Source: Pagrus major (taxonomy: Eukaryota > Chordata > Actinopteri > Spariformes > Sparidae). From it: a DNA stretch of 64,000 nucleotides. The stretch covers positions 8,446,664 to 8,510,663 of the forward strand of contig NC_133220.1 in the NCBI RefSeq assembly GCF_040436345.1, given 5' to 3'. Both the position numbers and the translations under genes were made by a program. The notes beneath the pieces were generated by a model. That model searched no databases and was not told the DNA's origin. It saw only the letters and a list, made by a program, of their open reading frames with translations. Shown here piece after piece: positions 46,768 to 60,300 of the stretch (position 1 is its first letter; every line of letters starts with the position of its first letter).

Positions 46768-47640
46768 GTAGTTATTATCTTCTCACCCACATGCTGACTG
46801 AAAGTGGAGTTTCGTAGTCCACAAAACATTTCTGGAGCTTCACAGGAAAACAGTGTCGCTGTGATTAGACATTTTCTTCCACCTTCTTCACTGCAGCTGC
46901 TAAACTAAAAGCATGCCGCCATGCAGTCGTGGCGCCGGGATATCGTTTTAGAAGTCAACGTCGACCACAGTTCAAGTCACAGCGGTGGATGTTTTTAAGG
47001 ACGCCTGGAGACATTTTCAGCTGTTTTTATCACGTCAAAAGTGAGTGTTTTTGTGGGGAGACCTGCAGACATTTCCAGCCGCTGTTGTGGCGTCAAAACC
47101 AGGAAGACGGATCATCTTCAACCGTGATCGTGCCAACCAAAACAGGCATTTTAAGCCAAACTGTGATGTTTTTCTAACCCTAACCAAGTGTTTTTTGTGC
47201 CTAAAACTAATCAGAGGATAAGCAATGTGACAAGAGAAGAGAGGAATAGACAATTCAACCTGAACAAACGTTAGGTTGCGACATAAAGAAAGTTGTAACT
47301 TATCTGTGCTTTTACTTACTTAACTGACATTTCTTTCTGGCAGTTGGGTTGTGCACAAGCTTGGCGACATGTGAAGGGTGTAAATAGCATCTTTTCAGAT
47401 CAGTTTTGGATCTCAGAGCTTCTGGAGACTTGGATTATGCCAGGCGGCCTGTTTTTTCTTCCCCCAGCTGTTTCTTCACGTTTTAAAACAAACCCCTCTC
47501 TACTTTAGTTGTTTAGGTAAACGCTGCATTGCTGTTTTACTGTGAAGCTCCAGAAATGTTCATTGACTATGAAACTTCACCTTTCCATCAGCATGAGGAT
47601 GACATAATGTCTGAATTTTAATTTTGGGGGGGTGAACTTG
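46768..47640. mobile_element. Inverted-repeat element of about 0.9 kb
   Basis: The left arm (about 46768-46853) and right arm (about 47528-47622) are complementary at roughly 80 percent, with the shared core ACATTTCTGGAGCTTCACAG. The interior holds two diverged direct copies of a GACATTTTCAGC / ACGTCAAAA block (47006-47040 and 47068-47098). No transposase frame is seen, so this is a non-autonomous element or an old foldback. Confidence 0.65.
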
Positions 47641-47976
47641 TCCTTTAACACAATCTGTGCTCTGGCATCACATTTATTCGCTCTATCATCCACCTGTCAA
47701 GTCTGTCACAGCAGGTTAGGATGTAAAAAGGGACTTCTACTTGCAATCACATTATCTGCAGCAGTAATTGCTTTTTCCTCAGATGCTTAAAGACATTACA
47801 CCTCAAATTAAATAACATGTCACACATTTGTCTCACTGCAATCTCATTTTGACACGCACATACATAAAAAAGCACATTCGGCACAGAGCATTAGACTCCT
47901 AAATTTGGCTCTGAAGTGTTTGAAAGCATAAATACTTCAATCAGAGAGAGAAATCATGTGTAGTGTGCATTCACAG

Positions 47977-48007
47977 AGGTCAGAGGTCACCAGGAGGTCA
48001 GGGTTCA
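47977..48007 (+). promoter_or_regulatory. Two tandem DR1 nuclear-receptor elements
   Basis: AGGTCA-G-AGGTCA (47977-47989) is a perfect DR1. Five bases later AGGTCA-G-GGTTCA (47995-48007) is a second DR1 with one changed half-site. DR1 sites bind RXR heterodimers (PPAR, RAR), HNF4 and COUP-TF. The cluster is 3.3 kb upstream of agtrap. Function is inferred. Confidence 0.5.
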
Positions 48008-48009
48008 CG

Positions 48010-51000
48010 CTGGATGCGGGAGCTACAGGGGCCATCTGCCGTGCCCGAAGCACACAATGGCTCGTCTCCTTCAAGGTATAAGAGGACAGAGGCACGCAGG
48101 AATGAGTCAGACTCGCAGAAAAGAAATCACAAAGAAGACGTCCCACATTAGCATTTTAAAGACTTGGCCGCTGCGCTCGTCCTCTGTGTTTACAGTGTGT
48201 TCAGTCTGTTTAAACCCAGAGACTGAGGTCATTTTAGAGAAGCAACAGCGAGGAGGGCAAATGTAAATATTTCATGATTTTTGGGAATTTAGAAAAGTAA
48301 GAGATGAAGGGCCAAAAGTGAAAAGAAGATATGTTTATCTGTAATACTGTTTATATTATTTATGGGCACAAGAACAAGGACTTTGAGTGTGCAACTCCAG
48401 GCTTGATCTCGGAAATAACTCGAAGTTTCAAATGCATCTCAAGGTCTTCATCAATGTGTGGAATTTTGCCAACCTGATCTCCAGAATAAATTTTGCCTTC
48501 CATAAACCATGGTTACAACTCTTTATTTTAGTTCAATGCGGTGAACGGTTGAGGAAATGTTTGTGGACCAGCCAAACAACAGAGCGACCCATAGAGCTGC
48601 TGGTCACAAAAAAAAAAAGATCACAGATATAATACATTACTACACCATGTGTCCTATTTTCCTTGTTCGTTCATCATTATTATCAGTAAAGCTTTCCGTT
48701 CCTAAGATCTATCTGATCATCTGATTGCTTGTGTTTTTTGCCCCTGTGGACATAATTTGTGGGTTGTTGGTCTGTTTCCAGACCTCAAGCATCTTCTGAG
48801 TGAAATGTTACCAATAGAGATGATGGAAAATAAGATCCAAGAGGTCATAAATTGGACGTATTCTTTAATTGGCATTTACCACAAACTCTGATCTCTTTCT
48901 TCCAGTCATAGATGTGCAGCTGCAGTTGTGTGTCTCCCATGAAGAAGAGATACGTGACCACAAGACAATAAAAGATAAGATCAGAGGACACTGAATATTG
49001 TTTGACATGTTGAATTTCGTCTTGACTCTGGCACAAGACAGAAAAGTCGGAGCAGCGGGGTCACTTGAAATCAATAGCAGTCATCCTCTGGGGATCATGA
49101 ATCTATGAATCTATATTAATTTCATGCTGCAGTGAGCAGCAGCTGTAAAGACAGATACTGTATCCTCAGTGGAACAAAGCGTTTGAAGGATGGATGGGCG
49201 AACATCTATCTGCATTTTCGAAATGCCACAGACGAGCTGACAGATACGGCACGACCGCAGAGCATCGGGCTGACAATGGTTACTTCAACGTCTAATTTAA
49301 TCAACTGTGAGCTAAATCTGAATCAGTCCTATTCAATCTGTATGTGTTATAAACGTCTTTACTCACTCGAACCTAAACTAACCTTATTTCTGCTCAGAGG
49401 TCACTTATACTCCAGAAACAGTGAGAAAGTGTTCTTACTCACAACAGTGGCCTAAAGGGGAAGTTGCAGGGAACAGATTACATTATACATTAATCATTCA
49501 TGCCACACACTTTCTGTTGGGAGACTGAACTTCACCAGTTTTTATTGATACTTACAGGGCTATAGTTCATGTCTACTGAGGCCACTTTGAAGAAATGTTG
49601 TGTATCTGCCTCAATGACTGTTTGATTAATAGGCAGAACACCAAAGCAAAAAAAAAAAAGGTGGTCAAGAGGTCAAACATAGATGTTTTTAGCATGCTAG
49701 CAGCACGGCTCAAGGGATGAAATGTTTATATCTCAGTTGGCCCACTGAAATATCTCAACAAGTATTGGATGGATTGCCATGACTTTATGTACAGACATTC
49801 ATGATCCCCACAACATGGTAAATATTATATACATAGGACACCAAGAACTGCAAACAAGGGTAATGATGACTCTTACTATTATTCATTTTTGATACATGGA
49901 GGTTCTATATTTGCAAAACTTTCCTTGAGCCCAGAAAAGTAGCTTAAAAATCTGTGACATCATCACAATGTAAAGTCCATGGGCCGAGCGGGAACTCTCG
50001 CTGGGGACCAGTCTATATTCAGTCAGTTGTATAACCAGGAAGTAAAGCTGTAAGCAACATCTTTGTGTTCATTATCTAGTTAGCTCAATCTAGTTAGTTT
50101 CACTCAAAGCACCGCTGTATCTAAGTACCGCCTCACAGAGAGGCTTGGGTGGCGGTCAGTGGCTATTATATTATGATCACGCTACGAGAAACAAAGTTAC
50201 AAGATGGCCGAGCATTGGCAGCTACATTGTCATCAGGTTGTCCTACTGTTTGCCTCGAATGTGCTGCCTTCATAAGTTGGGTATGACAATGAGTGAAACG
50301 TTTGAGTCAAGCATAGAGGCTGTCTTATGTGTAGCTCTGGTTGTGTCTGAATTTTTCTTGCGGTTGGTTTGTACGACTCAAAAACAGCCAGAGTCGTTGC
50401 TGATGCAGCAGATCGTGAGCTGTAGTTTCCCTGGTAAACACACCGACTTCTTCATGTGAAAAAACCTGGCCTGTACGCTCTCCTATAGCCTTTTATCTCA
50501 TAGTCCTTCAGAAAACATTGAACAGTAACGTTAATTTCATCGTGGTCTCATCTAAACTGGATAATCATAATCATTATCAAGTCTGTCGCTGTAGAGAAAA
50601 CACACCGTGCAACACATCTTCATGAAAGTTTGAAGTCTTTAAAGGCTTAATCTTTCTTTATGAAGATGCTTACCAATTTCAAATATTTTTATGTAAATTG
50701 CAAATTTTGATTGAAATTTTGACTGCATAGATGAAAGGTCTTGAATATAAACACAAAATAATTCAAAATATTAGTACGCCTTTCAAAAGTTTCCCCTAAA
50801 AGTCCCTCCTAACTCACCATACCGGCTCTGACAATGATGTGCTGTATTTAATTGTTCAACTAACAAGTAAAAATAATAAAAAACACAAATCTCTACTCAA
50901 CTTTTAAAGATAAATATAAAATATATATCAAATGAAAAGCCGAGCAGGCAGTTTTACTTTCATATTTCAAATGTTCTGACACGCTACATTCCCGATCATT

Positions 51001-51316
51001 CATAGCGATCCACTAAAGCGACACCACGCTCTCTGAAAACTGGAACTAAAAAAATCACAAAACTGTGACCAACGTTGACGCTCATGTGGTTTCTTCCCTC
51101 TTGAAACACTGGGCAGGAGGGGGGGAGGGATGGGTGAGGAGGGAGAGAGTCACATGGGTGGCAGTCAGGCTGCTGTCACATGGTTCATGTTTGCAGGCTG
51201 AGCTGACTGGAGGAGGAGGAGTTTTGGTTAAAAGTTTGTGCAAGAGGAAACTTGAAGTCTTCTTTCATGTGGCCCTCTCAACAAGTTGAAGAGCAGCTTG
51301 CACCAAACAGCCTGTC
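48010..51316. other. Intergenic DNA and proximal agtrap upstream region
   Basis: No gene or clear repeat is seen from 48010 to 51060. The last 230 bp before the agtrap start codon (51090-51316) hold a G-rich purine block (GGAGGGGGGGAGGGATGG), CACATG E-box-like motifs and no TATA box; the agtrap 5' leader and start site lie here. Confidence 0.45.
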
Positions 51317-54300
51317 ATGGAAATCCCTGCCATCAATCTAAAGGTGAGTTTAGTGTTTGCTTAATTATAATGTTGAATGTGCTTTTGTGCAGTGTTTAAC
51401 AAAGACTGGTGTTAAATTGTGTGATGATGTCAACTTTGTTGCTCAATTCTCTCTTGGTAAATCCTCTGTGTGGTAACAACCTGCCTCAGCTTGAGGCACA
51501 GATCACAGGGAAGTAGTGAAACGTTGGTTATTCTTGGGTTAAGTTGTGGATGAAAAGCTCAACGTACTTAAAGATGTATGGCCTCCAAATATACGTTAAA
51601 GTGTGTTTAAGATCATAGAGTGCGCTGCTGTGTTTTCAGTGATGGAGTAAATGCATTATTGGATGTTAGAAACACAAACATGGTAATGAAAGATATATTT
51701 GTGCACAGCTTCTGCAGCCGTTAGCAAAATATAAAGAGTAAATTTAACACTATAAATAGGAAGAAAAGTGTCATTAGTCACATGAAACATAACAAGTAAA
51801 GGCTGTCAGAGGCGAAGTGAACTGAAGTTTGCGTGTCATTGTAACCTTTAAAAAGGAGGTTTTAATTGAAACTGTGCCTCTTTTCTGTTGTTTAAAGCCT
51901 ACAAAGGTTCAAAAGCAGCTCTTATTTAAAGCTCAGTAACTTTGACTGAAACATGTGACGTGACAAGTGAGTGAGGAGGCAGCATGATTCATAATTTGGG
52001 AACAAATATGTCAGAGCAGTTATCTGTGGAGGCATGAAATCAATCATGCTGCTGCAGCTTCACATCACATGTTTCACATTTAGTTCTGGAGTTTCTGGCT
52101 TTGATTCTTCTGAGCTCACGTAGATTGAATTAAAGCATCTAGAAGTTATTTTCAGCATCATTTTTAACTGTTCATTCATGTTTTGGTCTAGAAAATGTTA
52201 GACAATAGTGAAATAGTGTCTTTATTAAAACTGTAAAACAAGATTCTGTTTACAATGATATAAAACAGAGATCGTCACAGCGGAGACGCTGCTGCCTCTG
52301 GATGTTTGGAGATGTTAGCTGATAAATGACTGATGGATTGTCAAAATCGTTGGTGATTATTTTCCTTACAAGTGACTAATCCTTCCAGCTGCAGACCTCA
52401 GGGAAAGTATTAAAATAATCCTTAAAAGTGCACCGTGTAGTTCAGGGGAAGAAGGTTTAATCGGAGGAGAAAGATCTTCGTTGACTGATTTTTTTTTTTT
52501 TTTAAATAGATAAACAATAGTCTTTGTTTTCATGACTGAATAAACAAACTGACCTTTTAAAGACAACACAATTTCATGCTGTTTTACTTTGTTTATATGT
52601 GGCGGACCCTGCCACCTTTCTAGCTTCAAACAGTGTTCTGGGACCTTATTTTCCTCTGAGAGCAGCTTGTTTATTCAGTCATAGAAAAAGTAAATATTCC
52701 TGAGTTTGTATTATTACCTCATATTAAAAGTCTGGGATTGAATTTCTTCTCCAAAACTACGTAGTGTCTCTTTTAACACTCCTGCATTTCTTCTCAACAC
52801 TTGTCTGTTATCCTCGTTCACAGGCCATCGTCCTGGTGCACTGGCTGTTTACAATATGGTGAGTGCGAGCACAGGTTTTTCTCTTTTCACAAACCTGAGG
52901 AATTTCTCTCCTCTTCTGACGCACAAACAGTCTCACAGTCTCGATTCAGGCTTTAAGCTCCACATCCCGAACTCATAGAGTCAAACCTAATGCTTTAAAT
53001 GTGACTCTGTCTTGTATGAACAGGGGCAGCATGGTGTGGCTGCCTCCCTCCTTCGCGTGGGGGAACTTCAGCGTTTTAGCTGTCGGGCTCTGGGCCATCG
53101 CACAGAGGGACTCGATCGACGCCGTGCTCATGGTGAGTCTTTGCCTCGATTCCTTCATGCAGGCTGCGATCTTCACATCATGTGACACGTACAGGAGTCT
53201 AACTATAGGCACAGCGACGCGTATCCGTGCTAACCTATTTGTCTGTGGAATCTAGGACAATCTGTGAGCGTCCCTTTGAGAAGCAGGCCTTCCCTTAATT
53301 CAGCACAAAGTACAGTAGCTGAGGCTTTCATGGTGCATCGGCTTACAGGACCAGTTGCATAAAGGTGTTTTACGCTGGTCTGTGGTGTCTTAATGCAGAG
53401 GGTCAGGTCACCATTATCATCATCCTCTATCTCACAGGTGGTGGTGGCTCCTTCACTGATGCTAGCTACATCTTGCCACATAATGTTGGACTCTGGTCAA
53501 CGTAGAAGTGCTGATTCAACTTCTTTACTCAAGTAAAAGTAATAAAGTACAGGCTCTGAAATGTACTCAAAGTAAAAAGTATCCCTCTGAAGGTTATTTC
53601 AACCAGCCATTTCTTTGCAAAGCTAACTGAAGCTCACGTCATATTAACATAATTCAAAGACTACTAGATTTGTCCCAGCTGTTCCTAAACACACCACAAA
53701 TATAGTCCAGGAAGTTGAATACTGACAGTTTTGGTTGGTAAAGTGTCCTGAGCACAGAAACAAACAGAGAAAACAAGTAAATCCAGGCAGAGGGCTGCAG
53801 GGTGTCTGCAGATACGAGACACTGACACTAACGTAATTCCCTTCAAATGCATTGAAACTAAATTAACGAGCCTGTTTTTAAAATGTAAGGAGAAGAAAGT
53901 ACAGATATTTGTGTTCAGATGTAGGGAGGAAAAGTAAAAAGTTGTCTGAAAAATAATAATCAAGTTAAGTACAGACACCTGAACAATCTACCTAAGTACT
54001 CTCCAACTACGTTAGCTTATAGGCTATCGTTCGCTTCTTCAGCCTGGCTGGGAGCAGCTTTCTGAGCTGACTGAAAAAAGTTGGTCATTACATTATTATT
54101 TGGGTCAAAAGCTTTTCACATGCAGCCCCTGACATGGCAAGATAATTCACTCATCAACTAATTAACCAATAATTAACGAATCAATTCAGATCAGTACATT
54201 TCTCAGGTCATGTGGCTGCCCGTGGTGCACTTTTGATGTTTTGACTTTGCGTACAAAAGAAAATGACTGATACAGAGGTTTTCATTATGACACAGGCTCG

Positions 54301-57300
54301 ATTTCACTCAAGGCAGCACTAAATTAAATGCTTATTTATTTATTTTTTAAATTAATGGTGAGTATTTAGGTTCAGACCATGTTGAACATGGTTTTTGCTG
54401 TCCTCCATGGGTCCCCCAGCAGCTGGTCCCCCTTTTCCCTCTGATGTCAGCTGCTGATCAGTGGCACCAAATTACAACAAACGCTTTGCTAACACTGTTG
54501 TGGGGCGAGTAATCAGACGGAAAATAGTTTTTAGGGAGTGTAGTGAGCTGTTGGAAACATGCAGCAGTGAGTCAGTCATTTTCATTTGTCCAAATGTGCC
54601 TGACTGATGGGTTGGCAGAAGTACTGAGCTCCGTCACGTTAGGAAGCCACAGCCTCTCGGCTCTGCTGCAGGTCCGTACTCTTGTGATGCAGGAAGAATG
54701 CAAGAATTTAAGTCCTTGTAACTGTTGAATATGTGCAGAAAGTCTTTAATGGGACAGTTATTATACAGACACACATTATACATACATATTTTCTCAAGAT
54801 AATCCACTGACCTTGTTGTGAGCAGTTTCATGTAGGACCTATTTTCTCTCCTGTGAACCGTATCACTGCACAGAAGGAAGTGTGCATCCACTCATGGGCG
54901 AGAGGCTAACCAATGAAGCTAACTGTGCTAGTGAACGTCACAGCTCAGTCGTGTAAGACGATATTAATGTCAGCAGGAGACTTTCATCCCTGAGTGGATG
55001 AATCAGTGATGGAATGTAACCAAAGTAAATATACTCAAGTAGCCTGCTGTACTTAAGTACAACTTTGAGGTATTTGTACTTTTCTTGAGTATTTCTATTT
55101 TCTGCTACTTTATACTTTGGAGGTAAATATTGTACTTTTTACTTGTTGATGTATTTTATCTGTAATCAGATAATATAAATAAGAAAAACCTGATAATCAA
55201 CAAATTACTGAGTATCAGATCCAATAATCATTCAACCCATAATATATCTGTACGTGTAAATATGTATGTATGATTTACTTTTGATACTTTAGCACATTTA
55301 CGTAGATTTGGGTGACTTTTACTCTTACTAAAGTAATATTTTGACACAAAATGTTTCACTTCATATGACTTCTAGTTACTTTTGAGAGCACTGGGTGTAA
55401 TTTGATAAAAAGAAAATAGTTCCTCAGTCTGCTCACAACAATATATTTGGATTATCTTGTGTAACTGGGTCATGGTTTCTGTAAAGAGACATGACTCTTG
55501 AGTTTTTCAAATATATTTTCTTGGCCCTTTTGACCGTCTAGCTCAGTTATATTTGAGAGAAGGCAGCCAAAATCTCCGAACTCTGCAACTCATACCAAAA
55601 TAATCTAGATGGATTAATTGCGCTACAGGTAAGAGGGAAATTAAGTTGCTTTAATTTCCTACAAGGATTCCTACAAGTCCTCCTCAACATAGTTAAGAAC
55701 TAGAAGGCTTCATGTGATGGATGAGTTTAGACGTCTATCAGAAGTCAGACTGTCAGTTTAATCTAATAATCCATAGTCTGTCTGTCTTTGTGGGAGTGGC
55801 CCCATACTGGCTGTGAAGTTGAGGGTCAAGGACGGACTCCTCAAGAAAATAAAAATAAAAACTGTCCAGTGTCTCTTTCAATGACAGTTTTGACAGTAAT
55901 GGATTCGGACTGTCACTGCCATCAGGAAGTAACCATAGGGGAGCCTTTTACCTTGTGTACTTTGTGTCACTGTTGCTCACATCCAGGGTCCCTCTGGAGA
56001 GACGGAGGTGGCCAAAGTGGGAAAAGAAAGTTGATAAATAAATAAATATATATAATCACCATACATCATGAAAGTCACTCACTCAGTTGTACAAGATCTC
56101 AGAGATTGTCCTGTTTCCTCACGTGCTCCGTCGCCTACTACATGCTTTATCTTTTATTAACACAGAGTTTCTTCAGGTGTCTACACTAACGTTTAATACT
56201 TTTTATGAGCTTTTCAAGATATTTTTTAAACAAATGTTTGTAGGACAAATGATCTTTTGCTTATTCAAGCACTGCAGATGCATATAAAGGTAAGTATGTG
56301 GTCCTGTGCAGAGGTGGGTTTAATGGAGGAATATGGTAACTAGAGTTGAGTTGGGTTAATCTACATTATGTGTGCGTGTTAGTATAACAAGTGAAAAGAA
56401 ACTGTATTAGGTTTAAAGATTTGTAACATCAGAAATGTGGATTTAAACATCAGAAATGTGGACCTTTTACACAAAAGGGCGTAAAGAAGAAATTAAAAGA
56501 TGGATAAATAAAACTAGATTAAATGTTTGCAGCAATTAAGATCCAACAAATTTAATTTATTTCAACTGTTCAGCTTTACTTCCCTTGAGGTGTCTGAAGT
56601 TATTTCAGTGTACCTTTTTGTCTTTGGCTGCTGGAGAATTATTTTGCATCCCAAAATATGGTTTTGACTGGCCCAGATAACTTTAGGCAATTGAGAATTT
56701 TCTACATTCAGTGTTTTGTAACTTATTTTCTTCTAAACTGATTGCTTTTCTTTTCATTCTGACCTCCAGGCACCACTTACATTTTTATCTCATTTCCCCT
56801 CACAAAGCTCTCTTTTCAGAATGGGAATGAGCTTATTTTCCACACACGTTTTCGGTGCAAAGAAGATTTCCCTGCGGCATAATTATCAGATTTTTTGGTA
56901 CTTTTAAGAGCATGAAAAACACTTTCCTCGCTGACATGTGCAGTTAAAGTGTGACTGTTGTTGTTTTCCCGTAGTTTCTGATGGGGATGGTCGTGACGAT
57001 ATTGACCGACATCGTCCATTTTGGGATCTTTTACCCGGTAAATGACTTCGCAACAGAAGCACGGAGGGACGTGTTTCGCTTCAGCGCAGGGATGGCCATC
57101 CTCAACCTGCTGCTCAAACCGGTGTCCTGCTTCTTTGTCTACCAAATGTACCGCGAGCGAGGAGGAGATTACAACGTTAACTTTGGTAAGTGCTTCACGA
57201 TGAGTCGAGGACAGTAACATGAGGAGTTTGCAGACTCATGAGGAATATCAATATCACATCCTCAATTTTCCATATTACTGCACATGGCTACCTTTTCAAT

Positions 57301-60300
57301 ACCTGGACTCGCTGTATCTGGCTAATGTGGTTCCTCAGATTTGTTCTGTTACCAGGTATTTAATTTTTGTGAGACAGTTTTTACAAACACTGTGTCCTGT
57401 CCACTTTGTGCTTTTTAGTAAGTTCATGAAATATATTTATAAATATATGTCCAGATGTAGATTATCACCTGTTTCCTCCCACCGACACATGTCCCCACAT
57501 ATAAAAGTAACACTGTGCACACATTTAAATGCAAGAGAGCGATGTTGCAATGTAAACGCGTAACTTTACAACTTTATTTTCCAGGTGAGGCCGGAAAATA
57601 GTTTTTTAGTCCGCGGCTAACTTGAATAAAGATAAAATGATTTAATCGGGCAGCACTTGTAGACGTTCTGAATGTGATTGGACCGTATAGATGAAATCAC
57701 GACAGTTCTCAGTGGTTATGATGCTCAGACATTTGTTTCCACAGTTTTACATCCCCGTCTTTCGTAGCTCATGGAAACAAGTATTTTTGAGCCCCAGTGC
57801 ATCACGTGACGTTGTAATTACACAGCTTGGCCACTATGTTTAATTAGCTTCAAAGCCTGGCGCTCTTCCTGAGGACCTCCTCAGCCTCCGACACATCTCA
57901 CAACATATAAAAGTAAAGTTTTCCTAATATTTGTCTGCAATTTAATGAAAGAGCGTGACATTGCAACATAAAACGTAACAACTTTATTGTCCTGCCAAGG
58001 TCGGAAAATGAACAATCAACATTAGTGGGCTATAATATTGTTTAGGCTGCAAACTTTTTTTGGCCTTTCATGGCTTTTTTGATATGAAGGCTTGAGAGAT
58101 GACAGGGGATGGGATGAAAGAGAAAGGGGGATGACACGCAGCGAAGGGCCGCAGGTTGGACTCGAACCCTGGGCTGCTGCAGCCATGACAAAGCCTCTGT
58201 ACATGGGGTGTGAGCTCTACTGCACCAACTGAGCTACCGGGGCGCCCCGGGCTGCAAAACGATGCATAATCTTGAACGTCACACCTCCTTATATGGCTTG
58301 TTTATAAAGAACCACCGGCAAAATTAAATTCTTACAGTGGAAACCGATGCTGTTTGCAAGCATACTGTAATTCATACTCGACTAAGTAAATTCCCATTTG
58401 AGAAACAGATGACACAGAAATTGACTCATCACATAACAAATCAAGTTTTCAATGAGCGAGTATAATTTCAGAACCGGTGAGAAATGACCTGAATATGTGA
58501 GGTATCCTCCGTCTTCCCACAGAAAAAGAGCTCCACGGCCCCGAGTGTGACCAAAGCTGTGGGCACAGTGTGATGCATGTGTCCAGTGGTGCTTTGAGAT
58601 CCTCCCTGTGTTGTTTTATGCAGTTTGTCATGAAAGGCCCACCAAGTCTAGCACATACTGTGAAGACTCTGTGCTTAAACCACTGGCAGATGATCCCACA
58701 GTCAAACTCATTAGTTACAGTCACAAGACATTTCAAATGCAGCAAAATATCTGAGCCGCAGTTCGGCCTGGCAAGGAAATCACTTCTCCACGAGTTGTTT
58801 ATAACGGTTGTGTGCCATCCCCGACTCTGCTTTACACTGCGTGCAGGAACATATTAAACCCATGTAGGCTGAAAAAAGCTAATAATCTGCCGTGATGGAA
58901 AAAGTAGCACAGGATTGATGTGAAAGAAGATGGAATCTGCATCAGAGCAGCGTGTTTGTGCACCGAAATAGAGATTTCGTGACGTTATTGACCGTCGAGT
59001 ATATTCCTCTCGCTCCTTGTGGGCCAACAAATGAAAAGTACACTTCTTCCATTGACTGGTCAGGAGATACTCGAGATGTGTTCTTTGATTATCCGTGTGT
59101 GGCCATTGATTTTTTTTTTTTGGACTTGGACTTGCACTGCTGAGAGCTTTTCAAGCAGGAATCCCACTGAGCTGCGACATCCGCTGGACTCTGGTGTTTA
59201 TTCGTGGCTTCATCTGTTTGGATTAACCAAAACTAGTGTAGGAATTTGACGGTTCGATGGCTTTTCTTGCCTGGACTCATCAAAAAAGAACAATCAAAAT
59301 GTTAAAAATAAACCAGGAGAAGGAGGATGTAATGTATTATTAACTCTAACATCAGCAGCTAAAACAGTAATTTATCACTCTGCACACTGAGGGAAAGTAA
59401 TGACATTTCTCCTACATTGCCACCAACACTTGACATCACCTCTCCTGATCTGACTGTTTGGAGGATGATTGAATACTGATGAGTCTGCTCTCTCCGTGGG
59501 TTTTACGTTTAACGTCACATTCACACAGCAGGTACATCCATTAGGCTGTGATTGGCTGCGTTCGTGACTGATGAATGCAGCTAATGTTGGTTTCAGACAA
59601 TGTGTATTTTAATTGCAGTCTGATTGCGTGGCTCGCATTAACATGGTTCCCTGCTGCACCGAGCCCTCGGTGAACCAGGCCATCAGGTGCATGTGAGTGA
59701 ACTGTTGATTCGGGCATACAGGAGGGAGCACACTGAATTCTGATTGGCGGCCCTCTTGAAGCTGGTTTCAATCACTCAGGGGTTGTGTGTTTAGTTTTAT
59801 TTTTACAACACAGGCTGTGGAACAGAGCCGTCATACAGACAGTTTGCTAAATAACACCTCTCCTGATCGTTGTCCAATCACCGCTTCATCATCATCAAAT
59901 CATCAAAATGCATGTAGTCAGGTCTGTTAGCCTCGGATGTCACGTGCTGAAGCAGTAATTGAGTTTGTATATCTGTTTTAGGGTCGTCTTCCTGTCTGCC
60001 TTTCCAAAATAAAAAGCAGAAGAGCAAAATTATAAGGAATGGATAAACAGTGTTAGCTTACTGGGCTACCTACAGTAGTAACATTTGCCACCAAGTTAGC
60101 TTGTCATTAGCTAAATACATTATTTTGTTTCGTGACTCTTTATATTAGAGTTCAGGGGAACGTTCACACTTACCGAAGCCAAACTGAACTAATTACCCAA
60201 GATGGGGTTTTCACTTCAGTTGTGTTTTTTATTGTCAGCATCCAAACAGCGTAGGAACAAGAGTTTTTGCCTGTTATCAAACTTTACTTTAATGCTACCT

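Noticed and set aside
58150-58248. Possible minus-strand tRNA gene (A and B boxes present)
   Set aside because: No cloverleaf with a 7-bp acceptor stem and normal arm spacing can be drawn, and a SINE body follows; it is a tRNA-derived SINE.
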